Of a stretch of DNA of 64,000 nucleotides, positions 36,011 to 43,432 are shown piece after piece. Positions within the stretch are counted from its first letter, which is position 1, and each line of letters begins with the position of its first letter. A model generated the notes under the pieces. It worked only from the letters and a program-made list of their open reading frames with translations, was not told where the DNA came from and made no database searches. Origin of the DNA: SMWC01 sp045561055 (GTDB lineage Bacteria > Pseudomonadota > Gammaproteobacteria > Steroidobacterales > Rariloculaceae); the NCBI GenBank assembly GCA_045561055.1, contig JBJKYL010000019.1, forward strand, positions 62,001 through 126,000, read 5' to 3'. The translations under genes and the position numbers were made by a program.

Positions 36011-36724
36011 ATGGTCGAAAAACACTCAGAAGTGATGATCGTTACGCGCGATTTAAAGCGTCACTACTCTATGGGAGGTGAAACTATCCATGCCCTAAGA
36101 GGGATCGACCTGCAAATTGATCATGGTGAGTACGTTGCAGTGATGGGCCCTTCCGGTTCAGGTAAGTCGACGCTGATGAATATGATTGGTTGTCTAGATA
36201 CGCCTGATGACGGCCAGTATTGGCTCAATGGTAAATTGGTATCTGAAATGAAGGATAGTGAGTTAGCAGGAGTGAGGAACGGTGAGGTTGGCTTTGTGTT
36301 CCAGACATTCAATCTGTTAGCGCGCGCGAATGCTCTCCACAACGTGGAGATGCCTTTAATCTACGGCGGTATGAAACGTAAAGAACGCCTTGAGCGTGCT
36401 GCGAGTGCATTGGCACGGGTAGGGTTATCTGATCGCATGAGTCATCGTCCGAGCGAAATGTCGGGTGGTCAGCGACAACGCGTTGCCGTGGCGCGCGCTC
36501 TTGTTACTGAACCCAGTATTCTTCTGGCCGATGAACCGACTGGTAATCTCGATTCTGTAACGGGACGGGATATCATGGGTTTATTTGATGATCTTCACGT
36601 CGCCGGGCACACGATAATTCTGGTTACGCACGAAGCGCATGTCGCGGAGCATGCGGAACGTTCAATTTTCCTGCGCGATGGTGCTATAGAGTCAGATCGG
36701 AAAACTAGAGTAATGAGTCACTAA
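36011..36724 (+). CDS. MacB/LolD-type ABC transporter ATP-binding protein
   Basis: 237 residues with every ABC ATPase motif: Walker A GPSGSGKS, Q-loop VFQTFNLL, signature SGGQRQR, Walker B ILLADEPTGNLDS and the switch His in LVTHEAHVA. The sequence type (GGETIHALRGIDLQI, IGCLDTPDDG) is that of LolD/MacB transporters, which pair with FtsX-like permeases. The adaptor gene follows two bases later, but no permease is encoded nearby. AGGA lies just before the ATG. The 264 bases upstream (35747-36010) are gene-free, so a promoter is likely there. Confidence 0.92.
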   Translation: MVEKHSEVMIVTRDLKRHYSMGGETIHALRGIDLQIDHGEYVAVMGPSGSGKSTLMNMIGCLDTPDDGQYWLNGKLVSEMKDSELAGVRNGEVGFVFQTFNLLARANALHNVEMPLIYGGMKRKERLERAASALARVGLSDRMSHRPSEMSGGQRQRVAVARALVTEPSILLADEPTGNLDSVTGRDIMGLFDDLHVAGHTIILVTHEAHVAEHAERSIFLRDGAIESDRKTRVMSH

Positions 36725-36726
36725 CG

Positions 36727-38214
36727 ATGCGTGTCTTGACAATAATGGCGGTGGCGCTATTGATGAGCGCTTGTGAACCGGATGAGTCAGTAGTGGCCTT
36801 GCCGATTTACGATACTGCGCCGGTGGCAACTAGAGCAATCGAGGTAACCGTTGATGCGGCTGGGGTAATCGAGCCGGAAGTGACCGTGGAGGTGAAATCG
36901 AAAGCGTCGGGTGAAATTCTTGCCGTTCATGCGGAAACTGGGGACGTTGTTCAAGCTGGATTTCTTCTAGTCGAGGTAGACCAACGTACGCCGCGGAATC
37001 GATTCGCGCAGGCGGAAGCTGACCTCGTCGCGGCAAGAGCCAGGCGCACGATTGCGGAAACACAGATGGAGAGATCGAAAACGCTATTCGGTACGGGAAC
37101 ACTTACTGAGTATGATTATGAACAAAGCCAGTTGGAGTATGCGAACGCTGAAGCTTCAGTGATCGGCATGGAGGTTGCGCTCGAAAATGCGCGAATCGCG
37201 ATGGACGATACCCAGGTGCGAGCGCCAATCACCGGCACTATTATCCAGCGACAGGTAGAGCCTGGTAACGTTATTTCATCGCCGACACAAGACGTAAGCG
37301 GTGGCAGCGTATTATTGCAGATGGCCGATCTCACGACAGTGCAGGTTCGAACGCTGGTTGATGAGACGGACATTGGCAAGATCAGGCCGGGGATGGAAAC
37401 TCGTGTGACTTTTGCTGCTTATCCGAACCAACCTTTCGATGGTCAGGTGCTCAAAATCGAGCCTCAGGCAATTGTGGAACAGAATGTGACCATGTTTGCC
37501 GTACTGATCCGGCTAGAAAATAGGGGTGACGTCCTGAAGCCAGGTATGAATGCCGAGGTCCAGATACGGATTGCGAGTCGAGATTCCGTTGCGGCCGTGC
37601 CTACGATGGCGTTGCGTGCGGAAAGCGACATCCCGGTTACAGCCCTGATGCTGGGCATTGCTGAGTCAGAGCTGCGCGAAATGCTTTCGGCCAGTATGCC
37701 TGAGAGCTCCGCTTCGGATACAGGGCAACGAATGCAGCAGCGTTCAACAGGACGTTACAGTGAATTACCAGATGATATTGAAATCTCACAGATTCAACAG
37801 ATTATTGCCAAGCGCCGCAATGGTGAAACGCTGACGGTGGAGGAGCAAACGGTCATTGACCAGTTGCAGGCACGCATCCGGCAGTCCGGTGGTGGTATGA
37901 ATGGTGGTGGACGCAACGTTCTAGAAACCGTATCGATTACCGACTATCAGTTTGGCGGAAGCTATTGGGTTGTGACGATGCAGGACGGCGGGACCTTGCC
38001 CTTATCAGTCCAAACCGGACTGACGGATCTCGAGTACAGTGAGATTGTCGCGGGACTCGATTCCGATGCTGAAGTTTTGCTTCTGCCGAGTTCAAGCCTT
38101 TTCGAGCAACAAGAAGCGATTCAGAATAGGCTCTCTGCTATGTTCGAAACAGTAACTCCCTTCCAGGCAGGGGGGCGCGGCCCCGGAGCTGGAACTGGCC
38201 GAGGCCCCCGGTAG
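36727..38214 (+). CDS. HlyD/MacA-family periplasmic adaptor lipoprotein
   Basis: 495 residues. The N-terminus is a lipoprotein signal (lipobox LMSAC, Cys at about 16). A barrel-sandwich half motif (VEVKSKASGEILAVHAETGD), a coiled-coil hairpin (residues 95-160) and a second half motif (TQVRAPITGTIIQRQVEPGN) identify a membrane fusion protein of RND/ABC efflux pumps. An unusual Gln/Gly-rich insertion lies near 330-400. It probably works with the LolD-like ATPase two bases upstream; the expected permease is not in the window. Confidence 0.88.
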   Translation: MRVLTIMAVALLMSACEPDESVVALPIYDTAPVATRAIEVTVDAAGVIEPEVTVEVKSKASGEILAVHAETGDVVQAGFLLVEVDQRTPRNRFAQAEADLVAARARRTIAETQMERSKTLFGTGTLTEYDYEQSQLEYANAEASVIGMEVALENARIAMDDTQVRAPITGTIIQRQVEPGNVISSPTQDVSGGSVLLQMADLTTVQVRTLVDETDIGKIRPGMETRVTFAAYPNQPFDGQVLKIEPQAIVEQNVTMFAVLIRLENRGDVLKPGMNAEVQIRIASRDSVAAVPTMALRAESDIPVTALMLGIAESELREMLSASMPESSASDTGQRMQQRSTGRYSELPDDIEISQIQQIIAKRRNGETLTVEEQTVIDQLQARIRQSGGGMNGGGRNVLETVSITDYQFGGSYWVVTMQDGGTLPLSVQTGLTDLEYSEIVAGLDSDAEVLLLPSSSLFEQQEAIQNRLSAMFETVTPFQAGGRGPGAGTGRGPR

Positions 38215-38280
38215 CTAGTCGACATTCTTTTTGTTCAAGAAGTAGAATTCGCGGCCATCGCAATTTGGAATAATTGAAGA

Positions 38281-38997
38281 ATGACCATACAGATTAAAAC
38301 AATTGAGTACACTCATGACGGTACCGTTTTCGAAGGGTGTCTGGTTTGGGATGATGAAATAGGAGAATCACTACCCGGTGTAGTGGTTTACCATGCATGG
38401 GGCGGGCTCGGCGCTTTCGAGCAATCGCGTGCCACCGAGCTCGCGAAGCTTGGCTATGCAGCGTTCTGCCCGGACCTGTATGGTAAAGGAGTACGCGGTG
38501 ACAACCCTGACGATAACCTCAAGCTTATGCAACCGCTACTCGACGATCGGTCGTTGCTACAGAGTCGAGTTGCCTGTGGTCTTAAAGTTGCCCGTGATCA
38601 GCCCGTAGTAGATGAATCGCGCGTTGCGGCGACCGGTTACTGTTTTGGCGGACTTTGTGTACTGGACCTTGCTCGCATGGGTTCGGATATCCTGGGAGTG
38701 GTGAGCTTTCATGGTCTCTTTCAACCGCCCGGTAATACTGAGGGCAAGAGCATCCGTGCGAAGGTTTTGGTCTTACATGGATGGGAAGATCCAGCCGTAC
38801 CGCCGGAACGTGTGGTTGCCCTCGCAACGGAACTTACCGAAGCGGGAGCCGACTGGCAGATTCACGGTTACGGTCACACGCTGCATGCGTTTACCAAACC
38901 AGACGGTCAGATTCCTAATCCGGGCTCTAAGTACAGCGAATCAGGGGATAGGCGCTCCTGGCAGGCGATGACTAATTTTCTAGCTGAGATACTCTAG
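38281..38997 (+). CDS. dienelactone hydrolase family protein
   Basis: 238 residues with an alpha/beta-hydrolase fold. The nucleophile elbow is GYCFGG, where Cys replaces Ser as in dienelactone hydrolases, followed by HGWEDPAVPP with the acid Asp and HTLHAFTKPD with the catalytic His. The substrate cannot be deduced. It starts 66 bases after the adaptor gene and converges on ytoQ with 28 bases between stops. Cytosolic; no signal peptide. Confidence 0.88.
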   Translation: MTIQIKTIEYTHDGTVFEGCLVWDDEIGESLPGVVVYHAWGGLGAFEQSRATELAKLGYAAFCPDLYGKGVRGDNPDDNLKLMQPLLDDRSLLQSRVACGLKVARDQPVVDESRVAATGYCFGGLCVLDLARMGSDILGVVSFHGLFQPPGNTEGKSIRAKVLVLHGWEDPAVPPERVVALATELTEAGADWQIHGYGHTLHAFTKPDGQIPNPGSKYSESGDRRSWQAMTNFLAEIL

Positions 38998-39025
38998 TTA
39001 TCCTCTCGTACCATATCGGGCGCGT

Positions 39026-39478
39026 TCAGGCTGTTAGAACGTAGTTTAGAATCTCGACGACCTGCTCGGGTGTTCGGGCTGTCGCGTTTGCGGCAGCGTC
39101 TACTTCTTTAAGCGCGTGATTGTGCTCCTCTTCATGAAGAATGATGAGGGACTTGTTTAGCGCGGCAGCGTAGCCCGCATCAAATGCGGCGTTCCATTGT
39201 TTGAACTTCGGACCAAATCTTACGACCACGATATCGGCTTGGCCGATCATGTTAGCGGTTCGAATAGCGTTAATGCTAGCGCCTTTGCGGTCCTGCCAAA
39301 AAGCCTGGGCTTCTTCGCCCAGAATCTGAACGCCGCAGAGATCGCTAGCATCATGGTCCGTTACGGGGCCGGAGAATGTGACAGGAAGTTTCTGCTCCTC
39401 TGCACCCGCGATAATCCGATCTCTCCAGTCTGAGTGGATCTCGCCGGCTAGATAAATATTCCAGTTCTTGTTAGTCAT
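39026..39478 (-). CDS. ytoQ: YtoQ family protein
   Basis: 150 residues with the YtoQ opening WNIYLAGEIHSDWR and later VVVRFGPKFKQWNAAFDAGY. The fold is related to nucleoside 2-deoxyribosyltransferases, where such a conserved Asp/Glu-rich core binds nucleosides; the role of YtoQ itself is unknown. It is a lone minus-strand gene, divergent from the 131-residue membrane protein at 39571. Confidence 0.85.
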   Translation of the reverse strand: MTNKNWNIYLAGEIHSDWRDRIIAGAEEQKLPVTFSGPVTDHDASDLCGVQILGEEAQAFWQDRKGASINAIRTANMIGQADIVVVRFGPKFKQWNAAFDAGYAAALNKSLIILHEEEHNHALKEVDAAANATARTPEQVVEILNYVLTA

Positions 39479-39570
39479 TGATCATCACCTTAATGTACGA
39501 GTGGGTTAAAGTTGCCAAGCTCTTCGCCATATAGTGGCTTCGTTGGTAGAGGGATAAGGTAGCAGAGATA

Positions 39571-39966
39571 ATGCGATTGTCGAAACAGCAAATCTGGCTT
39601 CTACTCGCAATAGAAACAGTATTCTTGGCCTTGTTGGCGGCTTGGGTGCTGTTGCAATTTGATCGTTTGTTAGAGCCGATCGGAATTGGTATCGCGCTAG
39701 GAATCATTGTTGCGGGCGATGTTGTATCAGCATTATTACTGCAGCGATATGCTCCAACACATATTATTTTACAACCTGGCGAAGTTTCGCGACCGTTTGC
39801 GAAGGTTCTCAGTGGTTTCGGCGATAGTAAGATTGGTGAGGTTGTAGTTAAGGGTGAACGCTGGAATGCGTTTCATAATGGTGACGGTACGATATTGCCT
39901 GGAGATCGTGTTGATGTTGTTGAGAGGAAGGGTCTAACGTTGTATGTCAGGACTATCGATCGGTAG
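39571..39966 (+). CDS. small membrane protein with NfeD-like OB domain
   Basis: 131 residues: two N-terminal hydrophobic segments (LLLAIETVFLALLAAWVLL and IGIGIALGIIVAGDVVSALL) then a C-terminal beta-rich domain with IGEVVVKGERWNAFH, ILPGDRVDVVERKG and LTLYVR, the pattern of the NfeD/stomatin-operon OB fold. NfeD proteins partner with stomatin-like scaffolds, but no stomatin gene is adjacent. Assignment rests on pattern only. Confidence 0.6.
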   Translation: MRLSKQQIWLLLAIETVFLALLAAWVLLQFDRLLEPIGIGIALGIIVAGDVVSALLLQRYAPTHIILQPGEVSRPFAKVLSGFGDSKIGEVVVKGERWNAFHNGDGTILPGDRVDVVERKGLTLYVRTIDR

Positions 39967-40043
39967 GGGGGCAGACTTTTGTGGTTTTCTCAATCGCCGC
40001 TTGTCGCGGCTCGTTAAACTCAAGACCAGCTAGATTGCTCGCA

Positions 40044-40310
40044 TCATTTCTTTGTTTTTTTCTCAGATTGCTCCAACGCATTTCTAGCCGTCGCCTTTGT
40101 CCATCTAACGAAATGCCAGAGTTGATCGATGAGGCGCTGCGAATTTGCTTGCTCGAAAGTTTGGTCTCGAATCTCTTCCAGCGTCGTTCGATATCGGGTG
40201 AGATCGGCCTGAAGCCTCTCAATCATCGCGTCCTTATTCTCAGATGCTGTCGAATCGGCTTGCGAAATGAGGTTTTTTCTCTTGATTGGTCCTGAGGGTT
40301 TTTCGCTCAT
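40044..40310 (-). CDS. hypothetical small Lys/Glu-rich helical protein
   Basis: 88 residues, mostly predicted helix (ENKDAMIERLQADLTRYRTT), with a basic tail ending EQSEKKTKK. No domain recognised. A comparable open frame lies on the other strand (39981-40295) but its composition (many Arg, Leu, Ser) is more shadow-like, so the minus-strand reading is preferred. There is no clear Shine-Dalgarno, so it remains uncertain. Confidence 0.45.
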   Translation of the reverse strand: MSEKPSGPIKRKNLISQADSTASENKDAMIERLQADLTRYRTTLEEIRDQTFEQANSQRLIDQLWHFVRWTKATARNALEQSEKKTKK

Positions 40311-40447
40311 GACTCATGATATCGACTACTAGTCCCTATTTGTCAACACAAGGGGGGGCTGGATACCATCTTTACCATCCCGTAACCTGGTACTGTACCG
40401 GTCTACTTGTTTATACATTTGATCCTTAAGAAGGATGACACTGATCT

Positions 40448-40813
40448 ATGAGCCTTGCTGATAATAAATGTATTCCTTGCCGGGGTGGTGTGCCTCCGCT
40501 GTCATCTGAAGTAGCACAGTCGTTGCTACAACAGCTCGATGAGGGTTGGGATCTAAACTCTGCGGGACATCTAGAACGCGTCTATTTTTTTAGTAATTTT
40601 AACGATGCTATGACGCTTGCTAATGTTGTTGCGGTAATTGCAGATGAAGAAAATCATCATCCTGATCTCCACGTTACTTGGGGCAAATGTGTGGTAGAGA
40701 TCTGGACTCATAAAATCGGAGGTCTTACTGAAAGTGATTTTTTCTTCGCTGCTAAGGTAGATCGTGTCGCGAGAACTTCCACCCAGGCAATAGAAGAAAT
40801 GATAGATGGTTAA
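40448..40813 (+). CDS. phhB: pterin-4a-carbinolamine dehydratase
   Basis: 121 residues. The active-site signature of the PCD/DCoH family is present: ADEENHHPDLHVTWGKCVVE, followed by IWTHKIGGLTESDF. The enzyme dehydrates 4a-hydroxytetrahydropterin, usually serving phenylalanine hydroxylase, though no such gene lies here; in other bacteria it is implicated in molybdopterin or other pterin metabolism. The N-terminus has an extra CIPCRGG segment. Confidence 0.93.
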   Translation: MSLADNKCIPCRGGVPPLSSEVAQSLLQQLDEGWDLNSAGHLERVYFFSNFNDAMTLANVVAVIADEENHHPDLHVTWGKCVVEIWTHKIGGLTESDFFFAAKVDRVARTSTQAIEEMIDG

Positions 40814-40932
40814 ACAACTGTTGAAGCGGGTGCTGACAGGTCAACTGGCTTATGTGTGCCTTAATCCTTTGAGTTTTGTCGGTGTTCTATCTGCTTGCAA
40901 GTGCTGATAGCAGTAGACTTAGGGAGTTTGTT

Positions 40933-41433
40933 ATGAAAGCAACACGATTAACGGCCTCTAGCTTTCGTCTATGTGGGCTTGTTTTTTGTGGGTCGGTTTT
41001 GAGCGCTTGTTCTCAGGAGTCTGAAGTTTCGATATCCTCTGTTAGCGAAGATGTCTCGGCAGTAGTCTCAGCCGCTGTACCTGAAATCTCCATCATGGGC
41101 GGAGAACTCAATGCCAGTGGTAACCAATATGAGGTAACCGGCACATTACCTAACGGTGATGAGATTGAGATCGATATGGTACAAGCGAACGGGGACTGGA
41201 CCATAATCGAGATTCAGCGTGATGTTGAGTGGTCTGCTGTTCCGCAGCTGGTTCGCTCCACGGTTGCTGGTGTGCCGGACTCTTTCGAGCCGGTTCGTGT
41301 AATCGAAAGCACACAGGCTGCGGATGGTTCAGTTGTTTATGAAATGTTCCGAGCGGTGGGGAGTGGAGCCTCCTATAGAGGTCCAGATATAGAAGTGCGC
41401 TGGTTTGAGGGAAGTGCGGAAATACTGCCTTGA
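40933..41433 (+). CDS. predicted lipoprotein of unknown function
   Basis: 166 residues from the ATG at 40933; AGGGAG (40921-40926) precedes it, and this start opens a lipoprotein signal (KATRLTASSFRLCGLVF, then lipobox LSAC). The mature part has no recognised domain: ISIMGGELNASGNQYEVTG and DGDEIEI-like beta pattern with an aromatic, acidic end. An earlier in-frame ATG at 40876 would give a 19-residue leader before the signal and is not favoured. It probably depends on lgt at 11214. Confidence 0.65.
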   Translation: MKATRLTASSFRLCGLVFCGSVLSACSQESEVSISSVSEDVSAVVSAAVPEISIMGGELNASGNQYEVTGTLPNGDEIEIDMVQANGDWTIIEIQRDVEWSAVPQLVRSTVAGVPDSFEPVRVIESTQAADGSVVYEMFRAVGSGASYRGPDIEVRWFEGSAEILP

Positions 41434-41520
41434 AGGAAATTGTTATCGGTTGAAAAACCAGCTAAAGCTAACTATGTTATTGCTTTAGCGTTTAAAAGGC
41501 GTGACGCACAGTTTTATCAA

Positions 41521-41949
41521 ATGAAATTTCTCAACTACCTCTGTCTGGTTTTTCTGAGTTCATGTGCACCACCCGACGGTGCCTATGAGTCATTCCATGA
41601 CAACGGTCAACTGAGTGAGAGAGGAACCTACATAGACGGGGAACGAGACGGTCTCTTTGAGGGGTTCCACGAAAACGGTCAATTGAGTGAGAGAGGAACC
41701 TACATAGAGGGAAACCCAGATGGTCTCGTAGAAGGGTTCGACGAAAATGGTCAATTAAGGCTTAGAGGAAACTATATAGACGGTGAACTAGATGGTCTTT
41801 GGGAAGGGTTCTACGAGAGCGGTCAATTACGCTGGAGAGGAAACTTCATAGACGAGCAACGAGAAGGGCTCTTTGAGAACTTCGACGAAAACGGGAACTT
41901 GACTAGAACAAGGACGTACAGTAGCGGAGAACTTGTCGAAGTAAACTAA
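41521..41949 (+). CDS. lipoprotein with YwqK/MORN-type repeats
   Basis: About 142 residues from the ATG at 41521, which begins a lipoprotein signal (MKFLNYLCLVFLSSC). Four to five 23-residue repeats follow, each of the type ENGQLSERGTYIDGERDGL, with a Gly-Tyr/Phe-x-Glu pattern that matches the YwqK/MORN_2 antitoxin-repeat family. Upstream residues to 41440 (TTG) are open but not lipoprotein-like. In other bacteria such proteins sit in toxin-antitoxin or polymorphic-toxin immunity loci, yet no toxin is next to it. Ends at a terminator. Confidence 0.7.
   Translation: MKFLNYLCLVFLSSCAPPDGAYESFHDNGQLSERGTYIDGERDGLFEGFHENGQLSERGTYIEGNPDGLVEGFDENGQLRLRGNYIDGELDGLWEGFYESGQLRWRGNFIDEQREGLFENFDENGNLTRTRTYSSGELVEVN
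41590..41900 (+). repeat. 69-base tandem repeats inside the YwqK-like gene
   Basis: About 4.5 imperfect copies of a 69-base unit (23 codons); the first two copies share the block GAGTGAGAGAGGAACCTACA, and later copies have drifted. This looks like recent internal duplication within a repeat protein. Confidence 0.8.
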
Positions 41950-41981
41950 AACCCCATGTCTTTAAAAACATTACGGGTTTT
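41948..41981 (+). terminator. rho-independent terminator after the YwqK-like gene
   Basis: AAAACCC (41948-41954) pairs with GGGTTTT (41975-41981), and an inner ATGT/ACAT pair closes the loop, giving a long stem that starts at the stop codon and ends in TTTT. Confidence 0.6.
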
Positions 41982-42087
41982 CCTCAGTTTGGTTGCATTT
42001 GAGGTGGTGGTTTTTGTTAACACAATGTCAACAACGACCGGATCAGTTTTATAAATTTAAGTAACTGATTTTATTGAATAAAAATGT

Positions 42088-42165
42088 GGTGATGTAGCTC
42101 AGCTGGTTTAGAGCGGCGGATTCATAACCCGCAGGTCGGTAGTTCAAGTCTACCCATCACCACCA
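42088..42165 (+). tRNA. tRNA-Met (CAT), probably elongator
   Basis: A complete cloverleaf of 78 bases with encoded CCA. Acceptor stem GGTGATG pairs with CATCACC; D-stem GCTC/GAGC; anticodon loop TTCATAA gives anticodon CAT; T-stem GGTAG/CTACC with loop TTCAAGT. The pair 31-39 of the anticodon stem reads A-C rather than a Watson-Crick pair. Anticodon CAT can also mark tRNA-Ile2 (lysidine); an acceptor beginning GG and the loop favour elongator methionine, but identity cannot be proved by eye. Confidence 0.9.
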
Positions 42166-42311
42166 TCTTCACAAGTTGCTGTCAGGCATATGCCTTTATT
42201 TCATCGGCCCAGATTGTTCTGATTACCAACCGTTTCGTGGACACTTGGCTTCTCCTTAATCCGTACCTCTCTTGACCACTCTTCGCCACCGGGCACTTCG
42301 AACGATTAGGT

Positions 42312-43304
42312 TCACTGCGTGCAGTTATAGGGCCTCAACTCTTCGCCGGGTCGCCATACCCATGTCTTTGTTAGCTCGGTTGGCTCGGTGAACGTCGCTG
42401 GATCGGTAACGATCGCAACGTAATTTAGTTGGCTGCCATCCGCACTCACGGAAAAGCGCTCTTCATAAATGGCCGCCTCTGTCTGGGGGATTCCAGTCTT
42501 GTCGAAATGCGGATAACTAATGCCCGAAGTGTCGACAACCAGCGTGTCACCTTCCCAGCGCCCCACGGAGCGGCCCAACAGACTCGCCGGTCGCGCCTCA
42601 ATCACGGCCTCAGTAGGCATCGAGATGGTTCGCACCAGGTCGTATTCTTCCGCTCGGAGCAAGATCTCGTCACCCTGATTGATAAACTCTATGGGATAGG
42701 GAGCCTCCATAATGGACACCATACCCTTGGGTGCGCAGTCTGCGGTCACGTCATCTTTAATTGGATCCCACGCTGCCCTTATCGCACGTGCAGATTCAGT
42801 TAACGGGTAATTCCTATTCCAGAGTCTCCCGCCATCGTTCCAGTGGGCGCTCGTCCATACGCGAAAAATTCCGAGTTCAGTGTCTCCGGTAACCTCGCTA
42901 CGTAAATCCTCGCCGAGGGTTTTCTCCGACCAGCGCGGGCGGGCAGACAGTAAGACTTCCTCACCGCTGGGAAGGAGAATGTTCGTTACCCACATCGCAT
43001 GCTCCGAGAGCCTTCCAGCGCTGCCGGCCAGCCGGACGCGATTTCCGACCTGGACGACGTCCTCAGCCAAGCCCCATCGACTTAGAACACTGACCGAAGT
43101 TGTCTCGATGTTCCACTCTTCGGATTCATCGTCCTGCAGCGTGAACAGGACGTGCGGATTCTGCCAGAAGACCTCTGTGATCGTTCCTTCTACTTCGATA
43201 ACTCGGCTACTGTCGTAATAGGGTGCAGAGGAATGGTGTGCATGAGTTCCTGACCAAACAAAGATCAAGAATCCCGAAGTGACGATAGATCTACGGATAC
43301 TCAT
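42312..43304 (-). CDS. DUF6152-type exported protein (first of three paralogs)
   Basis: 330 residues from the ATG at 43304 (a TTG at 43319 and ATG at 43310 are also in frame; the AAGG element spaces best with 43304). Signal peptide, then a beta-rich N-terminal domain with HHSSAPYYD and a VEGTITEVFWQNPHVLF core, the DUF6152 signature. A second domain carries WRPGEELRPYNCTQ at the end. Its closest relative here is the gene at 46091, whose body and C-terminus align with it. Function unknown; frequent in environmental proteobacteria. Confidence 0.75.
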   Translation of the reverse strand: MSIRRSIVTSGFLIFVWSGTHAHHSSAPYYDSSRVIEVEGTITEVFWQNPHVLFTLQDDESEEWNIETTSVSVLSRWGLAEDVVQVGNRVRLAGSAGRLSEHAMWVTNILLPSGEEVLLSARPRWSEKTLGEDLRSEVTGDTELGIFRVWTSAHWNDGGRLWNRNYPLTESARAIRAAWDPIKDDVTADCAPKGMVSIMEAPYPIEFINQGDEILLRAEEYDLVRTISMPTEAVIEARPASLLGRSVGRWEGDTLVVDTSGISYPHFDKTGIPQTEAAIYEERFSVSADGSQLNYVAIVTDPATFTEPTELTKTWVWRPGEELRPYNCTQ

Positions 43305-43432
43305 AGGCATTACCTTCAATATTACCGCTCTGAAATCCCATTATAAACGGCCGTGATATGCGTCGACTCGATAATGAGCCTGTCGTCCGCGTAACGCGCC
43401 GTCGAACGGGAGAGTTGAGCTTTAATTGCGGG

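Noticed and set aside
39981..40295. plus-strand frame opposite the 88-residue helical gene
   Set aside because: Composition is less protein-like than the minus-strand frame, and no Shine-Dalgarno is seen.
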